A stretch of 64,000 nt of DNA from Candidatus Geothrix skivensis (GTDB taxonomy: Bacteria; Acidobacteriota; Holophagae; Holophagales; Holophagaceae). Positions 1 to 8,702 of the stretch are shown here, piece by piece; positions within the stretch are counted from its first letter, which is position 1; each line of letters opens with the position of its first letter. The DNA lies in NCBI GenBank assembly GCA_016721195.1, contig JADKIO010000006.1, forward strand, positions 124,001 through 188,000. Direction: 5' to 3'. A program made the translations under genes and the position numbers. Under the pieces are notes generated by a model, which was not told the origin of the DNA, ran no database searches, and saw only the letters and a program-made list of their open reading frames with translations.

Positions 1-726
1 AGCCTGCGGCTGGTGCTTTTCCTGCCGGGCGCCTTCGATGGGCCGAGGGACTTCCTTAAGTCAGGCCTCGAGGCCCACCTGTCCGAGCAGGAAGCCGCGG
101 GCCACCTCCCGCCGAGCCTCTGGGTGGCGGTGACGCACTTCCAGAGCTGGTACGCCGATCGCATCGACGGCAGCTTTCCCTTCGAGCGCTTCCTCATGGA
201 GGAGCTGATCCCGATGCTGGAGGTCCGCCACCCGGGCTTCGGCGGAACCCCCCAGGCCCGCTCCCTGGCGGGCCTCAGCATGGGCGGCTTCGGCGCCCTC
301 AACCTCGCGGCCCGCACGGTTGCCTTCTCGAAATGCCTGGCCCTCTCCCCGGCCCTGGTCGAGCCTCCCTTCAGGCAGGTCCCGTGGTGGATACGGCGCA
401 GCCTCACCCGCACCTTTTCCATGGATCCGGTCCGCTTCGAGCCCTGGAATCCCCGGTTGCACCTCGGTGGATCCGTGGACCTGGTGGTGGCCTGCGGCAC
501 CGAGGACAAGTACGGCCTGGCCAACGCCAGCAGGGCCTTCGCCGGGAACTGCCAGCTGCGGAACCGTCCCCTCCAGTTGGAGCTCCGCCCCGGCGGCCAC
601 GACTGGGCCTACTGGACCCCCACCTTCAAGACCTGGATGCCCTGGCTGCTGAACCTGGAGGAATCCCGTGGGTCCGGCCCCGGGCCAGTGGCCAAGTCCA
701 GGTTAGGCCCTATGATCGGTCCATGA
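1..726 (+). CDS. Esterase family protein (alpha/beta hydrolase), 5' end outside the window
   Basis: The reading frame is open from base 1, so the true start lies upstream; the first in-window start is GTG at 13. Counting from there, the nucleophile elbow GLSMGG puts the catalytic Ser at about residue 89, an acidic residue sits in CGTED (about 165) and the His is in PGGHDW (about 196). This is the layout of the PF00756 esterase family (esterase D, mycolyltransferase and enterochelin-esterase relatives). The substrate cannot be told. The stop overlaps the next start (ATGA at 723-726), so the two genes are probably translationally coupled. No signal peptide can be judged because the N-terminus is missing. 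Confidence 0.8.
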   Translation, partial: SLRLVLFLPGAFDGPRDFLKSGLEAHLSEQEAAGHLPPSLWVAVTHFQSWYADRIDGSFPFERFLMEELIPMLEVRHPGFGGTPQARSLAGLSMGGFGALNLAARTVAFSKCLALSPALVEPPFRQVPWWIRRSLTRTFSMDPVRFEPWNPRLHLGGSVDLVVACGTEDKYGLANASRAFAGNCQLRNRPLQLELRPGGHDWAYWTPTFKTWMPWLLNLEESRGSGPGPVAKSRLGPMIGP

Positions 727-1724
727 CCTGGAAGCCCCGACCCCGGGAAGGGGTGGATCACCTCGCCCTGCCCCTCGATCCCCTGCAGGGTTACCTGCTG
801 TCGCGGTTGGACGGGACCCTGGACGTGCCCGCCCTGGCTTCCGTGATGAACCTGGGGGAGGACCAGGTGACAGCCATGCTGGGACGGCTGGTGGCCCTGG
901 GCGCGGTGGCTTCGGCTGTCCCGTTGGCCCGGCCCACGGCCGCAAGCCCTGTCCAGGCGTCGCCCGAGCCCCCATCCGAGCCCGTACCCGCAGAACCCGA
1001 GGCCGCAACGACGGAGGACACAGAAACGGCCGAAGCCCGCATGGGGTCCGCCACCCACCGCCAGCTCTTCGAGGAGCGCCTCCATGCCCGCCCCGTGGAC
1101 GAGCGGGCGGCCCTGGCCAGGGCCGCGGCGGAGCCCGAGCTGAGCGCCTGCTGCTTCGACCCCACGGCGGAGGTCATCCGCGCCCTCCTGGAGAACCCCA
1201 GGACGGGCACGCTCCAGGCCCGTCTCATCGCCACCCACCACCGCACCTCCGCGGGCCTGGACGCCCTGGGCGCCCGTGCGGCCTTCGCCGGCGACGACGG
1301 CGTGCGCCGGGCCCTGCTGCAGAACCCCATCCTGCCCCCCGCCCTCTTCCGGCGCCTGTGGGCGCCCCGGCGGCTGCTGGAGCAGTACCTGGTGTCGGCC
1401 TCCCACGACTCACCCGAGCAGATCCGGGCCATGGCCCGGGACCTGCTGCGCAGCTCCTTCAACCAGCGCACGGGGGAGGAACGGGTGGAGCTCATCCTCA
1501 CCACGGAAGGACGCTGCCTGATGGGCATGCAGGGCCTCACCCTCGACAGCCAGGCCACCGCCCTCATGTGCCGCCGCACCTACGTCTCCACCCTGCTCAT
1601 CCAGAACCTCGCCCGCTGGAGCGCGGCTCCGCCGGCGCTCATCGCTCACCTGCGAAGGCAGGACATCGTCAAGCGCAACCCGGTCTTGCGGCAGCTCCTC
1701 GAGCGGCACCCGAATGCGAGCTAG
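723..1724 (+). CDS. Conserved hypothetical protein: winged-helix-like N-terminus plus helical repeats
   Basis: 333 aa, starting at the ATG that overlaps the esterase stop. Residues about 10-60 (LDPLQGYLLSRLDGTLDVP onwards, ending LVALGAV) look like the small winged-helix-type module common in delta-proteobacterial and acidobacterial signalling proteins. A Pro/Glu/Ala-rich linker spans about 62-105. The C-terminal 220 residues are short amphipathic helices with recurring phrases such as VIRALLENP, VRRALLQNP and IVKRNPVLRQLLERHP, like HEAT-type repeats. No catalytic motif is visible, so a protein-interaction role is the only inference I can support. It converges on the next gene, and the two stop codons share one CTAG. 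Confidence 0.65.
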   Translation: MTWKPRPREGVDHLALPLDPLQGYLLSRLDGTLDVPALASVMNLGEDQVTAMLGRLVALGAVASAVPLARPTAASPVQASPEPPSEPVPAEPEAATTEDTETAEARMGSATHRQLFEERLHARPVDERAALARAAAEPELSACCFDPTAEVIRALLENPRTGTLQARLIATHHRTSAGLDALGARAAFAGDDGVRRALLQNPILPPALFRRLWAPRRLLEQYLVSASHDSPEQIRAMARDLLRSSFNQRTGEERVELILTTEGRCLMGMQGLTLDSQATALMCRRTYVSTLLIQNLARWSAAPPALIAHLRRQDIVKRNPVLRQLLERHPNAS

Positions 1725-3448
1725 GCGTACAGCCGCTGCAGGCCTGGGTCCTGGGTCAGCTCTTCGATGAGGTCGCGGACGCTCACCAGCTCGCGGAGCT
1801 TGGCGCCGTTGCTGCCGGTGAAGAAGAGGCCACTCTCCTCCTTGCCGTGCATGGCATCGGCCAGGCGGTCGGCAATGCAGTAGCCCACGGCCATGGCGCC
1901 CTTGCCGTGGCCGCAGGGGGAGAGGCAGTTGCTCACGCAGCGCACCAGGGGGGCGGTACCGGCCTCGATGTTGCGCTGCAGGCTGGTCCGCACGCCCCGG
2001 GCGGGCAGGCCCACCGGGGACTTCATGAGGCCGATGTCCTCGGCCTTGGCCCGGAGGATGACCTCCTTGAAGATGGGCGAAGCGTCGCACTCGAAGGTGC
2101 CGATGAAGCGGGTGCCCATCTGCACGCCATCGGCGCCCATGGCCAGGAAGCGCTGGATGTCCGCGTGGTCCCAGACGCCGCCGGCCACCAGGATGGGGAA
2201 GTCGCCCCACTTGGCCCGTTCTTCGATCACTTCGGGGAGGATGTTCTCCAGGGTGTGGGCGGGGTCCAGGCAGCCATCGTGGCTGAAGCCCTGGTGACCG
2301 CCGCTTTCGGGGCCTTCCAGCACCACGGCGTCCGGCAGGCGGTTGTACTTCCGCTGCCACTGCTTGCAGATCACGCTCAGGGCCCGGCCCGAGGACACGA
2401 TGGGCACCAGGGCCACGTCCGCATCACCCACGTAACCCGGCAGGGCCAGGGGCAGGCCCGCCCCGGACACGATCATCTGGGCGCCTCCGGCGATGGAGGC
2501 CCGCACGGCATCCTCATAGCCCTCGATGGCACACAGGATGTTCACGCCCACGGCGCCACGGCCTTCGGAGCGTTCCCGGGCCGCGCGGACGATCCACTCC
2601 AGGGCCTTGGGGGGGTTCAGGGCATCGGTGCCATCGGGACGGCCCAGGCGCATCTTGGGGTTGGCGGAGCCGTGGTAGCCCGTGCCGATGGCGGACACCA
2701 GGCCCACACAGCCGGCACTGGCCACCGCGCCCGCAAGGCCTTCCCAGGAGACGCCCACACCCATGCCGCCCTGCTGGATGGGGTAGGCCAGGTCGAGGTT
2801 GCGGATGCGCAGCCGGGGCAAGGTGCAGGCACCCCGTCGCACGAAGGCCTGAGCCATGGAATCCAGCCCGGCCATGAGGCGGGTCCTGAAGGCGGCCAGG
2901 GGCGATGAATCCAGCAGCCCGGGGGTACGGGGCTGCAGGCCGATGGCGCCATCGGCCATGGCCTGCCGGGCCTCGGCCTCGGTGTCGGCCACGGCCATGA
3001 CGGGCAGGCCCAGGTGGCGAAGGGAGGCCACGTCGCAGGCCCGCGCCAGCAGGGCGGAGGCGCCACCGGCCTTGGCCTGGGCGGCTTCTTCGGGATTCTG
3101 CACAGCGACGAGGCGGGGCATGTTGGCGTGGCGCAGCAGGGCCAGCGAGGGGGGCAGTTCGGCGGTGTGGAGCAGGAACGCCACGCCGGCTTCGCGGGCC
3201 GTGGCCATGACGCTGTCGGCGCTATCCCGGAGCCCGCGCAGGTCGAGGCCGATCTTGGCCCCCTCGCGCATGGAGGCCTTCAGTTCCTGCAGGCGCTCCC
3301 GCAGTTTGGCGGTGTCAGGGAATGCGTCCGTCCGGGGAAGGGCCCAACCACCGGCCCGCAGAAAGGCCGCCTGGAAATCCAGGGAACCCGGCGCCTGCCA
3401 ACCCTGCAAGGTGGGCTGCGTGGCGGTTTTGAAGAAGGACTCAGCCAT
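1721..3448 (-). CDS. Nitronate monooxygenase-like FMN enzyme with extra N-terminal domain
   Basis: 575 aa from the ATG at 3448, which has GGAG about 8 nt upstream; an upstream in-frame ATG at 3493 lacks a good ribosome site. Residues about 200-575 match the 2-nitropropane dioxygenase/nitronate monooxygenase TIM barrel: PIQQGGMGVGVS near its start, VLEGPESGGHQG in the middle, then VAGGVWDHADIQRFLAMGA and GVQMGTRF. Family members are usually 330-380 aa. The first 190 residues look like a worn second barrel half (GLDLRGL, LLARACDVASLRHLGLPVMAVADTE) without the FMN-binding Gly motifs. The substrate is unknown; oxidation of nitronates or a related flavin reaction is inferred from the family only. 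Confidence 0.75.
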   Translation of the reverse strand: MAESFFKTATQPTLQGWQAPGSLDFQAAFLRAGGWALPRTDAFPDTAKLRERLQELKASMREGAKIGLDLRGLRDSADSVMATAREAGVAFLLHTAELPPSLALLRHANMPRLVAVQNPEEAAQAKAGGASALLARACDVASLRHLGLPVMAVADTEAEARQAMADGAIGLQPRTPGLLDSSPLAAFRTRLMAGLDSMAQAFVRRGACTLPRLRIRNLDLAYPIQQGGMGVGVSWEGLAGAVASAGCVGLVSAIGTGYHGSANPKMRLGRPDGTDALNPPKALEWIVRAARERSEGRGAVGVNILCAIEGYEDAVRASIAGGAQMIVSGAGLPLALPGYVGDADVALVPIVSSGRALSVICKQWQRKYNRLPDAVVLEGPESGGHQGFSHDGCLDPAHTLENILPEVIEERAKWGDFPILVAGGVWDHADIQRFLAMGADGVQMGTRFIGTFECDASPIFKEVILRAKAEDIGLMKSPVGLPARGVRTSLQRNIEAGTAPLVRCVSNCLSPCGHGKGAMAVGYCIADRLADAMHGKEESGLFFTGSNGAKLRELVSVRDLIEELTQDPGLQRLYA

Positions 3449-3571
3449 CCTTGGCTCCGGTGGGGCTGGGAAGAAGCTCCGGCCCTCTACCATTCTGAGC
3501 CAAAAGCCCTGTGACGGGGTTCAATGATTTGACCCTGGGTCAAAGCCATCGTTCCCCGTCACTGAAATTCC

Positions 3572-4588
3572 TCAGCTCTTCACAACGGGTGCAGGGGTTT
3601 CGACAGGATCAAGGAAGGGCATCATCCGGCGCAATTCCCGCCCCACCTGCTCCAGGGGGTGGTCGTAGTCTGCAGCCCGCTGGGCCTCGAACCACTTGCG
3701 GCCCGTCTGGTTCTCCTTGATCCAGGCGGCGGCGTACCGGCCATCCTGGATTTCTTTGAGGATTTCCTTCATCTCGGCCTTGGTCTGGTCGGTCACGATG
3801 CGGGGGCCGCCGGTGTAGTCGCCGTACTCGGCGGTGTCGCTGATGCTGTAGCGCATGTAGCTGAGGCCACCCCGCTGCATCAGGTCCACGATGAGCTTCA
3901 GCTCATGGAGGCACTCGAAGTAGGCGATCTCGGGCTGGTAGCCCGCTTCCACCAGGGTCTCGAAGCCGGCCTTCACCAGGGCGCTGGCGCCGCCGCAGAG
4001 CACGGCCTTCTCGCCGAAAAGATCGGTCTCGGTCTCTTCCGTGAAGGTGGTCTCCAGCACGCCGGCACGGGTGAGGCCCAGGGCCGCCGCATAGGAGAGG
4101 GCCAGGGCCAGGGCCTTGCCGCTGGCGTCCTGGTGGATGGCCACCAGGCCCGGCGTGCCGCCGCCTTCGACGAAGACCTCGCGCACCCGGTGGCCGGGAC
4201 TCTTGGGCGCCACCAGGCTCACATCCACGCCCGCGGGGGGCTCGATGCAGCCGTAGCGGATGTTGAAGCCATGGGCGAACATCAGCGTCTTGCCGGGGCT
4301 CAGATGGGCGGCGATGGCGCTGGTATAGAGCTCGCCCTGCCCCGTGTCCGGCGTGAGTACCATGATCACGTCCGCCCAGGCCGCGGCCTCCGAGGGCGTG
4401 GCGACGGTCAGGCCCTGGGCTTCGGCCTTGGCCTTGGAGGCAGAACCGGCAGGCAGCCCCACCCGGACGTTGACGCCGCTGTCCCGGAGGTTGAGGGCGT
4501 GGGCATGGCCCTGGGAGCCATAGCCGAGGATGGCGACCTTGCGGCCGCGGATGATGTCGAGATCAGCTTCGTAGTGGATCTTGGCCAT
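3572..4588 (-). CDS. ilvC: Ketol-acid reductoisomerase
   Basis: 338 aa, the normal class I length. It converts 2-acetolactate and 2-aceto-2-hydroxybutyrate to the dihydroxy acids of valine and isoleucine synthesis. The Rossmann motif GYGSQGHAHALNLRDSG lies at about 22-38, followed by the cofactor loop LPAGSASKAKA, whose serines fit NADPH use. The metal-binding acidic helix is TEETETDLFGE, and the C-terminal knotted domain includes ECLHELKLIVDLM and YSISDTAEYGD. Last gene of the leuA-ilvB-ilvN-ilvC series, 53 nt after ilvN; it ends in a short unstructured gap before the nitronate monooxygenase-like gene. Confidence 0.97.
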   Translation of the reverse strand: MAKIHYEADLDIIRGRKVAILGYGSQGHAHALNLRDSGVNVRVGLPAGSASKAKAEAQGLTVATPSEAAAWADVIMVLTPDTGQGELYTSAIAAHLSPGKTLMFAHGFNIRYGCIEPPAGVDVSLVAPKSPGHRVREVFVEGGGTPGLVAIHQDASGKALALALSYAAALGLTRAGVLETTFTEETETDLFGEKAVLCGGASALVKAGFETLVEAGYQPEIAYFECLHELKLIVDLMQRGGLSYMRYSISDTAEYGDYTGGPRIVTDQTKAEMKEILKEIQDGRYAAAWIKENQTGRKWFEAQRAADYDHPLEQVGRELRRMMPFLDPVETPAPVVKS

Positions 4589-4641
4589 GGGAGGTTCCTT
4601 TCAAGGAGTGGGGAAGGCAGGTGACGTCTTTCGAGGAGAGA

Positions 4642-5181
4642 TCAGACGGACATGGAACCGGTGCCGGTGCGGAGCGGGGCGATGGCGGCCTTGATCGGGG
4701 TCCGGGTGCCCCGGGCCATGGCCACGGCGCCCGTTCGGCCCAGTTCGATGATCCCGAAGGGACGGAGGGTATCCACCAGGGCCTCGATCTTGCCCAGGCT
4801 GCCGGTGCATTCGATGACGAGGCTGTCCTCGGCGATGTCCACCACGTTGGCCCGGAAGACCTCCACCAGCTGAAGCACTTCCGAACGCCTTGCGGGGCCG
4901 GCGTTCACGCGGATCAGGGCCAGATCCCGCAGGACGTTGGAGCGGCCGATGCCCAGCTGCTGGACCTCCAGCACGTTCACCAGCTTGCGCAAGTGCTCCA
5001 CCGCCCGGCGGGCGGTGGCTTCGTCGGTGTCCACCACCACGGTCATGCGCGACACGTCGGGGCGCTCGGTGGGACCCACGGTGAGGGAGTGGATGTTGAA
5101 GCCCCGGCGGCGGAACAGGGAGGCCACCCGGGTGAGGACGCCCGGTTCGTCATCGGTGTAGACCACAAGCACGTGGGACAT
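4642..5181 (-). CDS. ilvN: Acetolactate synthase small (regulatory) subunit
   Basis: 179 aa from the ATG at 5181, preceded by AGGAG. Residues about 2-75 form an ACT domain (SHVLVVYTDDEPGVLTRV, RRRGFNIHSLTVGPTE) that in this family binds valine and gives feedback control of the large subunit. The C-terminal half (LIRVNAG, FRANVVDI, VIECTGSLGKIEAL) is the usual IlvN/IlvH second domain. It starts only 14 nt after the ilvB stop, so the two subunits are made together. I extended no further upstream because the longer frame runs into ilvB and shows no homology. Confidence 0.95.
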   Translation of the reverse strand: MSHVLVVYTDDEPGVLTRVASLFRRRGFNIHSLTVGPTERPDVSRMTVVVDTDEATARRAVEHLRKLVNVLEVQQLGIGRSNVLRDLALIRVNAGPARRSEVLQLVEVFRANVVDIAEDSLVIECTGSLGKIEALVDTLRPFGIIELGRTGAVAMARGTRTPIKAAIAPLRTGTGSMSV

Positions 5182-5195
5182 GGAAGCTCCTTCAT

Positions 5196-6932
5196 TCAGA
5201 CCGGGTCCTGGCCCGTTTCGGCCAGGACGCTGGGAGCGGGGCGGCGGATCATGTCGTGGAGGGCGGCGCCCGCGGGCACCATGGGGTACACGCTGTCCTC
5301 CTGCTCGACCTTGAACTCGATGAGGGCCGTGCCCCGGACCGTCCGGGCAGTCTCCACCGCCGCGGCCAGGTCGCCGCGGGCCTCCACCCGCTGGCCGTGG
5401 ACGCCGAAGGCCTCGGCGAGCTTCACGAAATCCGGGGAGAGGATGGGCGTCGCGGCGTAGCGGCCCTCGTAGAACATGGCCTGCCACTGGCGGACCATGC
5501 CGAGGTAGCCGTTGTTGATGACGGCGATGTTCACCTTCACGTCCTCCTGCACGGCGGTCATCAGCTCGGCGAAGGTCATCTGGAAGCCGCCGTCCCCGGC
5601 AACCACCCAGACTTCGGCCTCGGGCCGGGCCAGCTTGGCGCCGATGGCCGCCGGCAGGGCGAAGCCCATGGTCCCGGCACCGCCGCTGGTGATGAGGCTG
5701 CGCTCACCGTCGTGCTTGTAGTACTGCGCCTCCCACATCTGGTGCTGGCCGACGTCGGTGACCACCACGGCCTCGCCCCTGGTGAGCCGCCAGAGGTCGT
5801 GCATGACATGGGCCGCGTAGAGGTGGCCATCGTCGGGCAGGTTCTTGATGTCCCGCACGGCCGAGTCTCCGCGCCACTCGCGGATGCTGCCCAGCCACTC
5901 GGAGCGGTCTGCCACCGGCACCTGGGGCAGGAGGGCCCGCAGCACGTCCCCCAGGTCCGCGGCGATGGCCACGTCCACGGGCACGAGCTTGTTCAGCTCG
6001 CTGGCGTCGATATCGATGTGGATCTTCTTGGCGTGGGGTGCGTATTCCTTGAGCTTGCCAGTCACCCGGTCATCGAATCGCATGCCCAGGGCAAGGAGGA
6101 GGTCCGCCTCCTGGATGGCCCGGTTCACCCAGGACTCGCCATGCATGCCCATCATGCCCAGGCTGAGGGGATGGGTGGCAGGCACGGCGCCCAGGCCCAG
6201 CAAGGTGAGGGCGAAAGGAATGTCGGCGCGCTCGGCGAGGGCCAGGACTTCCGCCCGGGCACCGGAGAGCTGGATGCCATGGCCCGCGAGGATGATGGGC
6301 CGCCTGGCCCCGCGGATCAAGTCGAGGGCCTGCGCCAGGGCCTCCTGGTCCAGGGGGGCCGGCAGGTGCCGCAGGTGCCGACGGGGCTCCGCCGCCTCCC
6401 AGTCCATGGTGGCCCGGCCCTGCTGGGCATCCTTGGTGATGTCCACCAGCACGGGCCCGGGGCGGCCGCTGCGAGCCACCGCGAAGGCTTCCCGAAGGGC
6501 GGGGACGATGTCCTCGGCCCGGGTCACCAGGTAGTTGTGCTTGGTCACCGGCAGGGTGATGCCCGTGATGTCCACTTCCTGGAAGGCGTCCGTGCCCAGC
6601 AGGGCCGAGCCCACCTGCCCAGTGATGGCCACCAGCGGGGTGGAGTCGAGCATGGCCGTGGCCAGGCCCGTGACGAGGTTGGTGGCCCCGGGACCGGAAG
6701 TGGCCACGACCACACCCACCCGCCCACTGGCCCGGGCATAGCCATCGGCCATGTGCACGGCACTCTGCTCGTGGCGCACCAGGACGTGCCTCACCGAATA
6801 CTCCGTCATGGCGTCATAGGTCGGCAGGATGGCCCCGCCGGGGTAGCCGAAGACGATGTCGACCCCTTCGCGGATCAGGCTTTCCCAGATGAGCTGGGCG
6901 CCGGATTGCGGGCCTGACGGTGCCTTGGTCAT
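5196..6932 (-). CDS. ilvB: Acetolactate synthase large (catalytic) subunit
   Basis: 578 aa from the ATG at 6932, which has a strong AGGAGG site. A TPP- and FAD-dependent enzyme that condenses pyruvate with pyruvate or 2-oxobutyrate. The catalytic Glu is in VRHEQSAVHMADGYAR near residue 50. The FAD-binding middle domain follows (FALTLLGLGAVPATHPLSLG), and the TPP/Mg motif runs from GDGGFQMTFAELMTAV to NNGYLGMV. Length and domain order are typical. It lies 82 nt downstream of leuA and 14 nt upstream of its regulatory subunit. Confidence 0.96.
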   Translation of the reverse strand: MTKAPSGPQSGAQLIWESLIREGVDIVFGYPGGAILPTYDAMTEYSVRHVLVRHEQSAVHMADGYARASGRVGVVVATSGPGATNLVTGLATAMLDSTPLVAITGQVGSALLGTDAFQEVDITGITLPVTKHNYLVTRAEDIVPALREAFAVARSGRPGPVLVDITKDAQQGRATMDWEAAEPRRHLRHLPAPLDQEALAQALDLIRGARRPIILAGHGIQLSGARAEVLALAERADIPFALTLLGLGAVPATHPLSLGMMGMHGESWVNRAIQEADLLLALGMRFDDRVTGKLKEYAPHAKKIHIDIDASELNKLVPVDVAIAADLGDVLRALLPQVPVADRSEWLGSIREWRGDSAVRDIKNLPDDGHLYAAHVMHDLWRLTRGEAVVVTDVGQHQMWEAQYYKHDGERSLITSGGAGTMGFALPAAIGAKLARPEAEVWVVAGDGGFQMTFAELMTAVQEDVKVNIAVINNGYLGMVRQWQAMFYEGRYAATPILSPDFVKLAEAFGVHGQRVEARGDLAAAVETARTVRGTALIEFKVEQEDSVYPMVPAGAALHDMIRRPAPSVLAETGQDPV

Positions 6933-7014
6933 GGACCCTCCTTCTTCACTGAGCCACCGGGTGGGCGCCTGGGTTGGGGCGCGGGGCGGGAATGTGGGAC
7001 ATGGGTTCCGCCGG

Positions 7015-8565
7015 TCAGCTCTGGGTTTCGGCAACCGCGGGCGAGTGGGCCCGACGGGCGAACAGGACCTTGTTCGTGGCGTTGAGGTAGGCCCGGAGGC
7101 TGGCCTCCACGATGTCGGTGCTGGCGCCCTTGCCGCCCTGGGTCACGCCATCGAAATCGACTTGGACGAACACTTCGCCCACCGCATCCGCGCCTCCGGT
7201 GACCGCGTGGATGCGGAAGTCCAGCAGCCGACCCTTCAGGCCCGTGAGCTTGTCCGCCGCGGCAAAGACCGCGTTCACGGGGCCATCTCCCATGGCCGTC
7301 TCAGTGACCTCGCCGCCTGCTTCGGAAGCCAGGGTGACCAGGGCGGTGGCGAACATCGACGTGCCGGCAGTGGCCTGGAGGGCCCGCAGCTTGAAGGTCT
7401 CGGGGATGTGGGTGAGCCCGTCGCGGACGATGGCCAGGAGGTCCTCGTCGAAGATCTCCTTCTTCTGGTCGCTGAGCTTGGTGAACAGCTTGTAGGCCTT
7501 GTCCAGCTCCACGCGGCCGAGGGGATAGCCCAGCTCCTCGAAGCGCTTGGCCAGGGCATGGCGGCCCGAGTGCTTGCCCAGCACCAGGTGGGTCTGCCGC
7601 ACGCCCACGGATTCCGGCGTCATGATCTCGTAGGTGGAGCGGTGGCTGAGCATGCCGTGCTGATGGATGCCGCTTTCGTGGGCGAAAGCGTTCTTACCCA
7701 CGATGGCCTTGTTGGGCTGAACCTCGATGCCCGTGATGTTGGCCAGGGTCTGGCTGGTGCGGTAGATGGCCTCCTGGTTCACCCCCGTGGAGAAGGGCAT
7801 GGTGTCGCGGCGCACCGAGAGCGCCATGACCACTTCCTCCATGGCCGCGTTGCCGGCCCGCTCACCGATGCCATTCACCGTGCACTCCACCTGCCGGGCC
7901 CCCGCCGCCACGGCGGCAAGGGAGTTGGCCACGGCCAGGCCCAGATCGTTGTGGCAGTGGACGCTGATGGTCACGCCCTCGATGCCCGGGACCCGTTCCC
8001 GCAGATGGCGGATGAGCCGCGAGTATTCCTCAGGCACCGTGTAGCCCACGGTATCGGGCACGTTCAGCACCGTGGCGCCGGCCTGGATGGCCACGGTGAA
8101 CACTTCCACCAGGTAGTCCCAGTCGCTGCGGGTGGCGTCCTCCGCTGAGAACTCCACGTCGGGGCAGAGGGACTTGGCGCGTCCGACGCCCTCCCGGATC
8201 ATCTCGATGGCTTCGGCCCGGGTCTTCTTCAGCTTGTGGGCCAGGTGGATGTCGGAGGTGGCCAGGAAGGTGTGGATCCGGGGGCGGGCCGCCTCCTGCA
8301 GGGCCTCCCAGGCCCGGTCGATGTCCTTGGGGATGGCCCGGCACAGGGCGGCGATGATGGGCTTTCGGCAGGCGCGGGCGATGGCCTGCACCGCGGCGAA
8401 GTCGTCCTCGGAGGACACGGGGAAGCCCGCCTCGATGACGTCCACCCCCAGGACCTCCAGCTGCCGGGCCATCAGCAGCTTCTCGTCCAGGTTCATGCTG
8501 CAGCCGGGGGACTGCTCGCCGTCCCGGAGGGTGGTATCGAAGATGGTGATCCGCTCAGTACCCAT
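7015..8565 (-). CDS. leuA: 2-isopropylmalate synthase
   Basis: 516 aa from the ATG at 8565, with AAGGAGT upstream. It commits 2-oxoisovalerate to leucine by condensation with acetyl-CoA. The HMGL-like barrel carries TTLRDGEQSPGCSM near the N-terminus and the metal-binding HCHNDLGLAVANS, followed by NGIGERAGNA. The C-terminal 120 residues are the LeuA dimer domain (DGPVNAVFAAADKL), the leucine feedback site in characterised enzymes. First gene of the leu-ilv block and divergent from a LysR regulator. Distinguished from cimA at 24817-26397 by its SPGCSM active-site loop. Confidence 0.96.
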   Translation of the reverse strand: MGTERITIFDTTLRDGEQSPGCSMNLDEKLLMARQLEVLGVDVIEAGFPVSSEDDFAAVQAIARACRKPIIAALCRAIPKDIDRAWEALQEAARPRIHTFLATSDIHLAHKLKKTRAEAIEMIREGVGRAKSLCPDVEFSAEDATRSDWDYLVEVFTVAIQAGATVLNVPDTVGYTVPEEYSRLIRHLRERVPGIEGVTISVHCHNDLGLAVANSLAAVAAGARQVECTVNGIGERAGNAAMEEVVMALSVRRDTMPFSTGVNQEAIYRTSQTLANITGIEVQPNKAIVGKNAFAHESGIHQHGMLSHRSTYEIMTPESVGVRQTHLVLGKHSGRHALAKRFEELGYPLGRVELDKAYKLFTKLSDQKKEIFDEDLLAIVRDGLTHIPETFKLRALQATAGTSMFATALVTLASEAGGEVTETAMGDGPVNAVFAAADKLTGLKGRLLDFRIHAVTGGADAVGEVFVQVDFDGVTQGGKGASTDIVEASLRAYLNATNKVLFARRAHSPAVAETQS

Positions 8566-8649
8566 GGTGTGGGAACTCCTTGGTCCAGCACTCGCCGGAG
8601 GGATCAATTGACGATGGCGCGCCTTGTCTCATAAATACATTTAATTTTT

Positions 8650-8665
8650 CTTATCGTTCCATAAG
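8650..8665. promoter_or_regulatory. Candidate LysR-type operator between leuA and the LysR gene
   Basis: CTTATCGTTCCATAAG is an interrupted dyad (CTTAT-N6-ATAAG) that contains the T-N11-A pattern of LysR-family sites. It sits in an unusually AT-rich 60-base patch of the 137-base divergent spacer, about 85 nt from leuA and 37 nt from the regulator start. A role in controlling both genes is inference from position. Confidence 0.5.
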
Positions 8666-8702
8666 ATTTTCATCTAATCTTTAGGCTCACGGGGGAGTGC
8701 CC

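Noticed and set aside
5256..6917. Plus-strand frame opposite ilvB
   Set aside because: Shadow; ilvB motifs are unmistakable on the minus strand.
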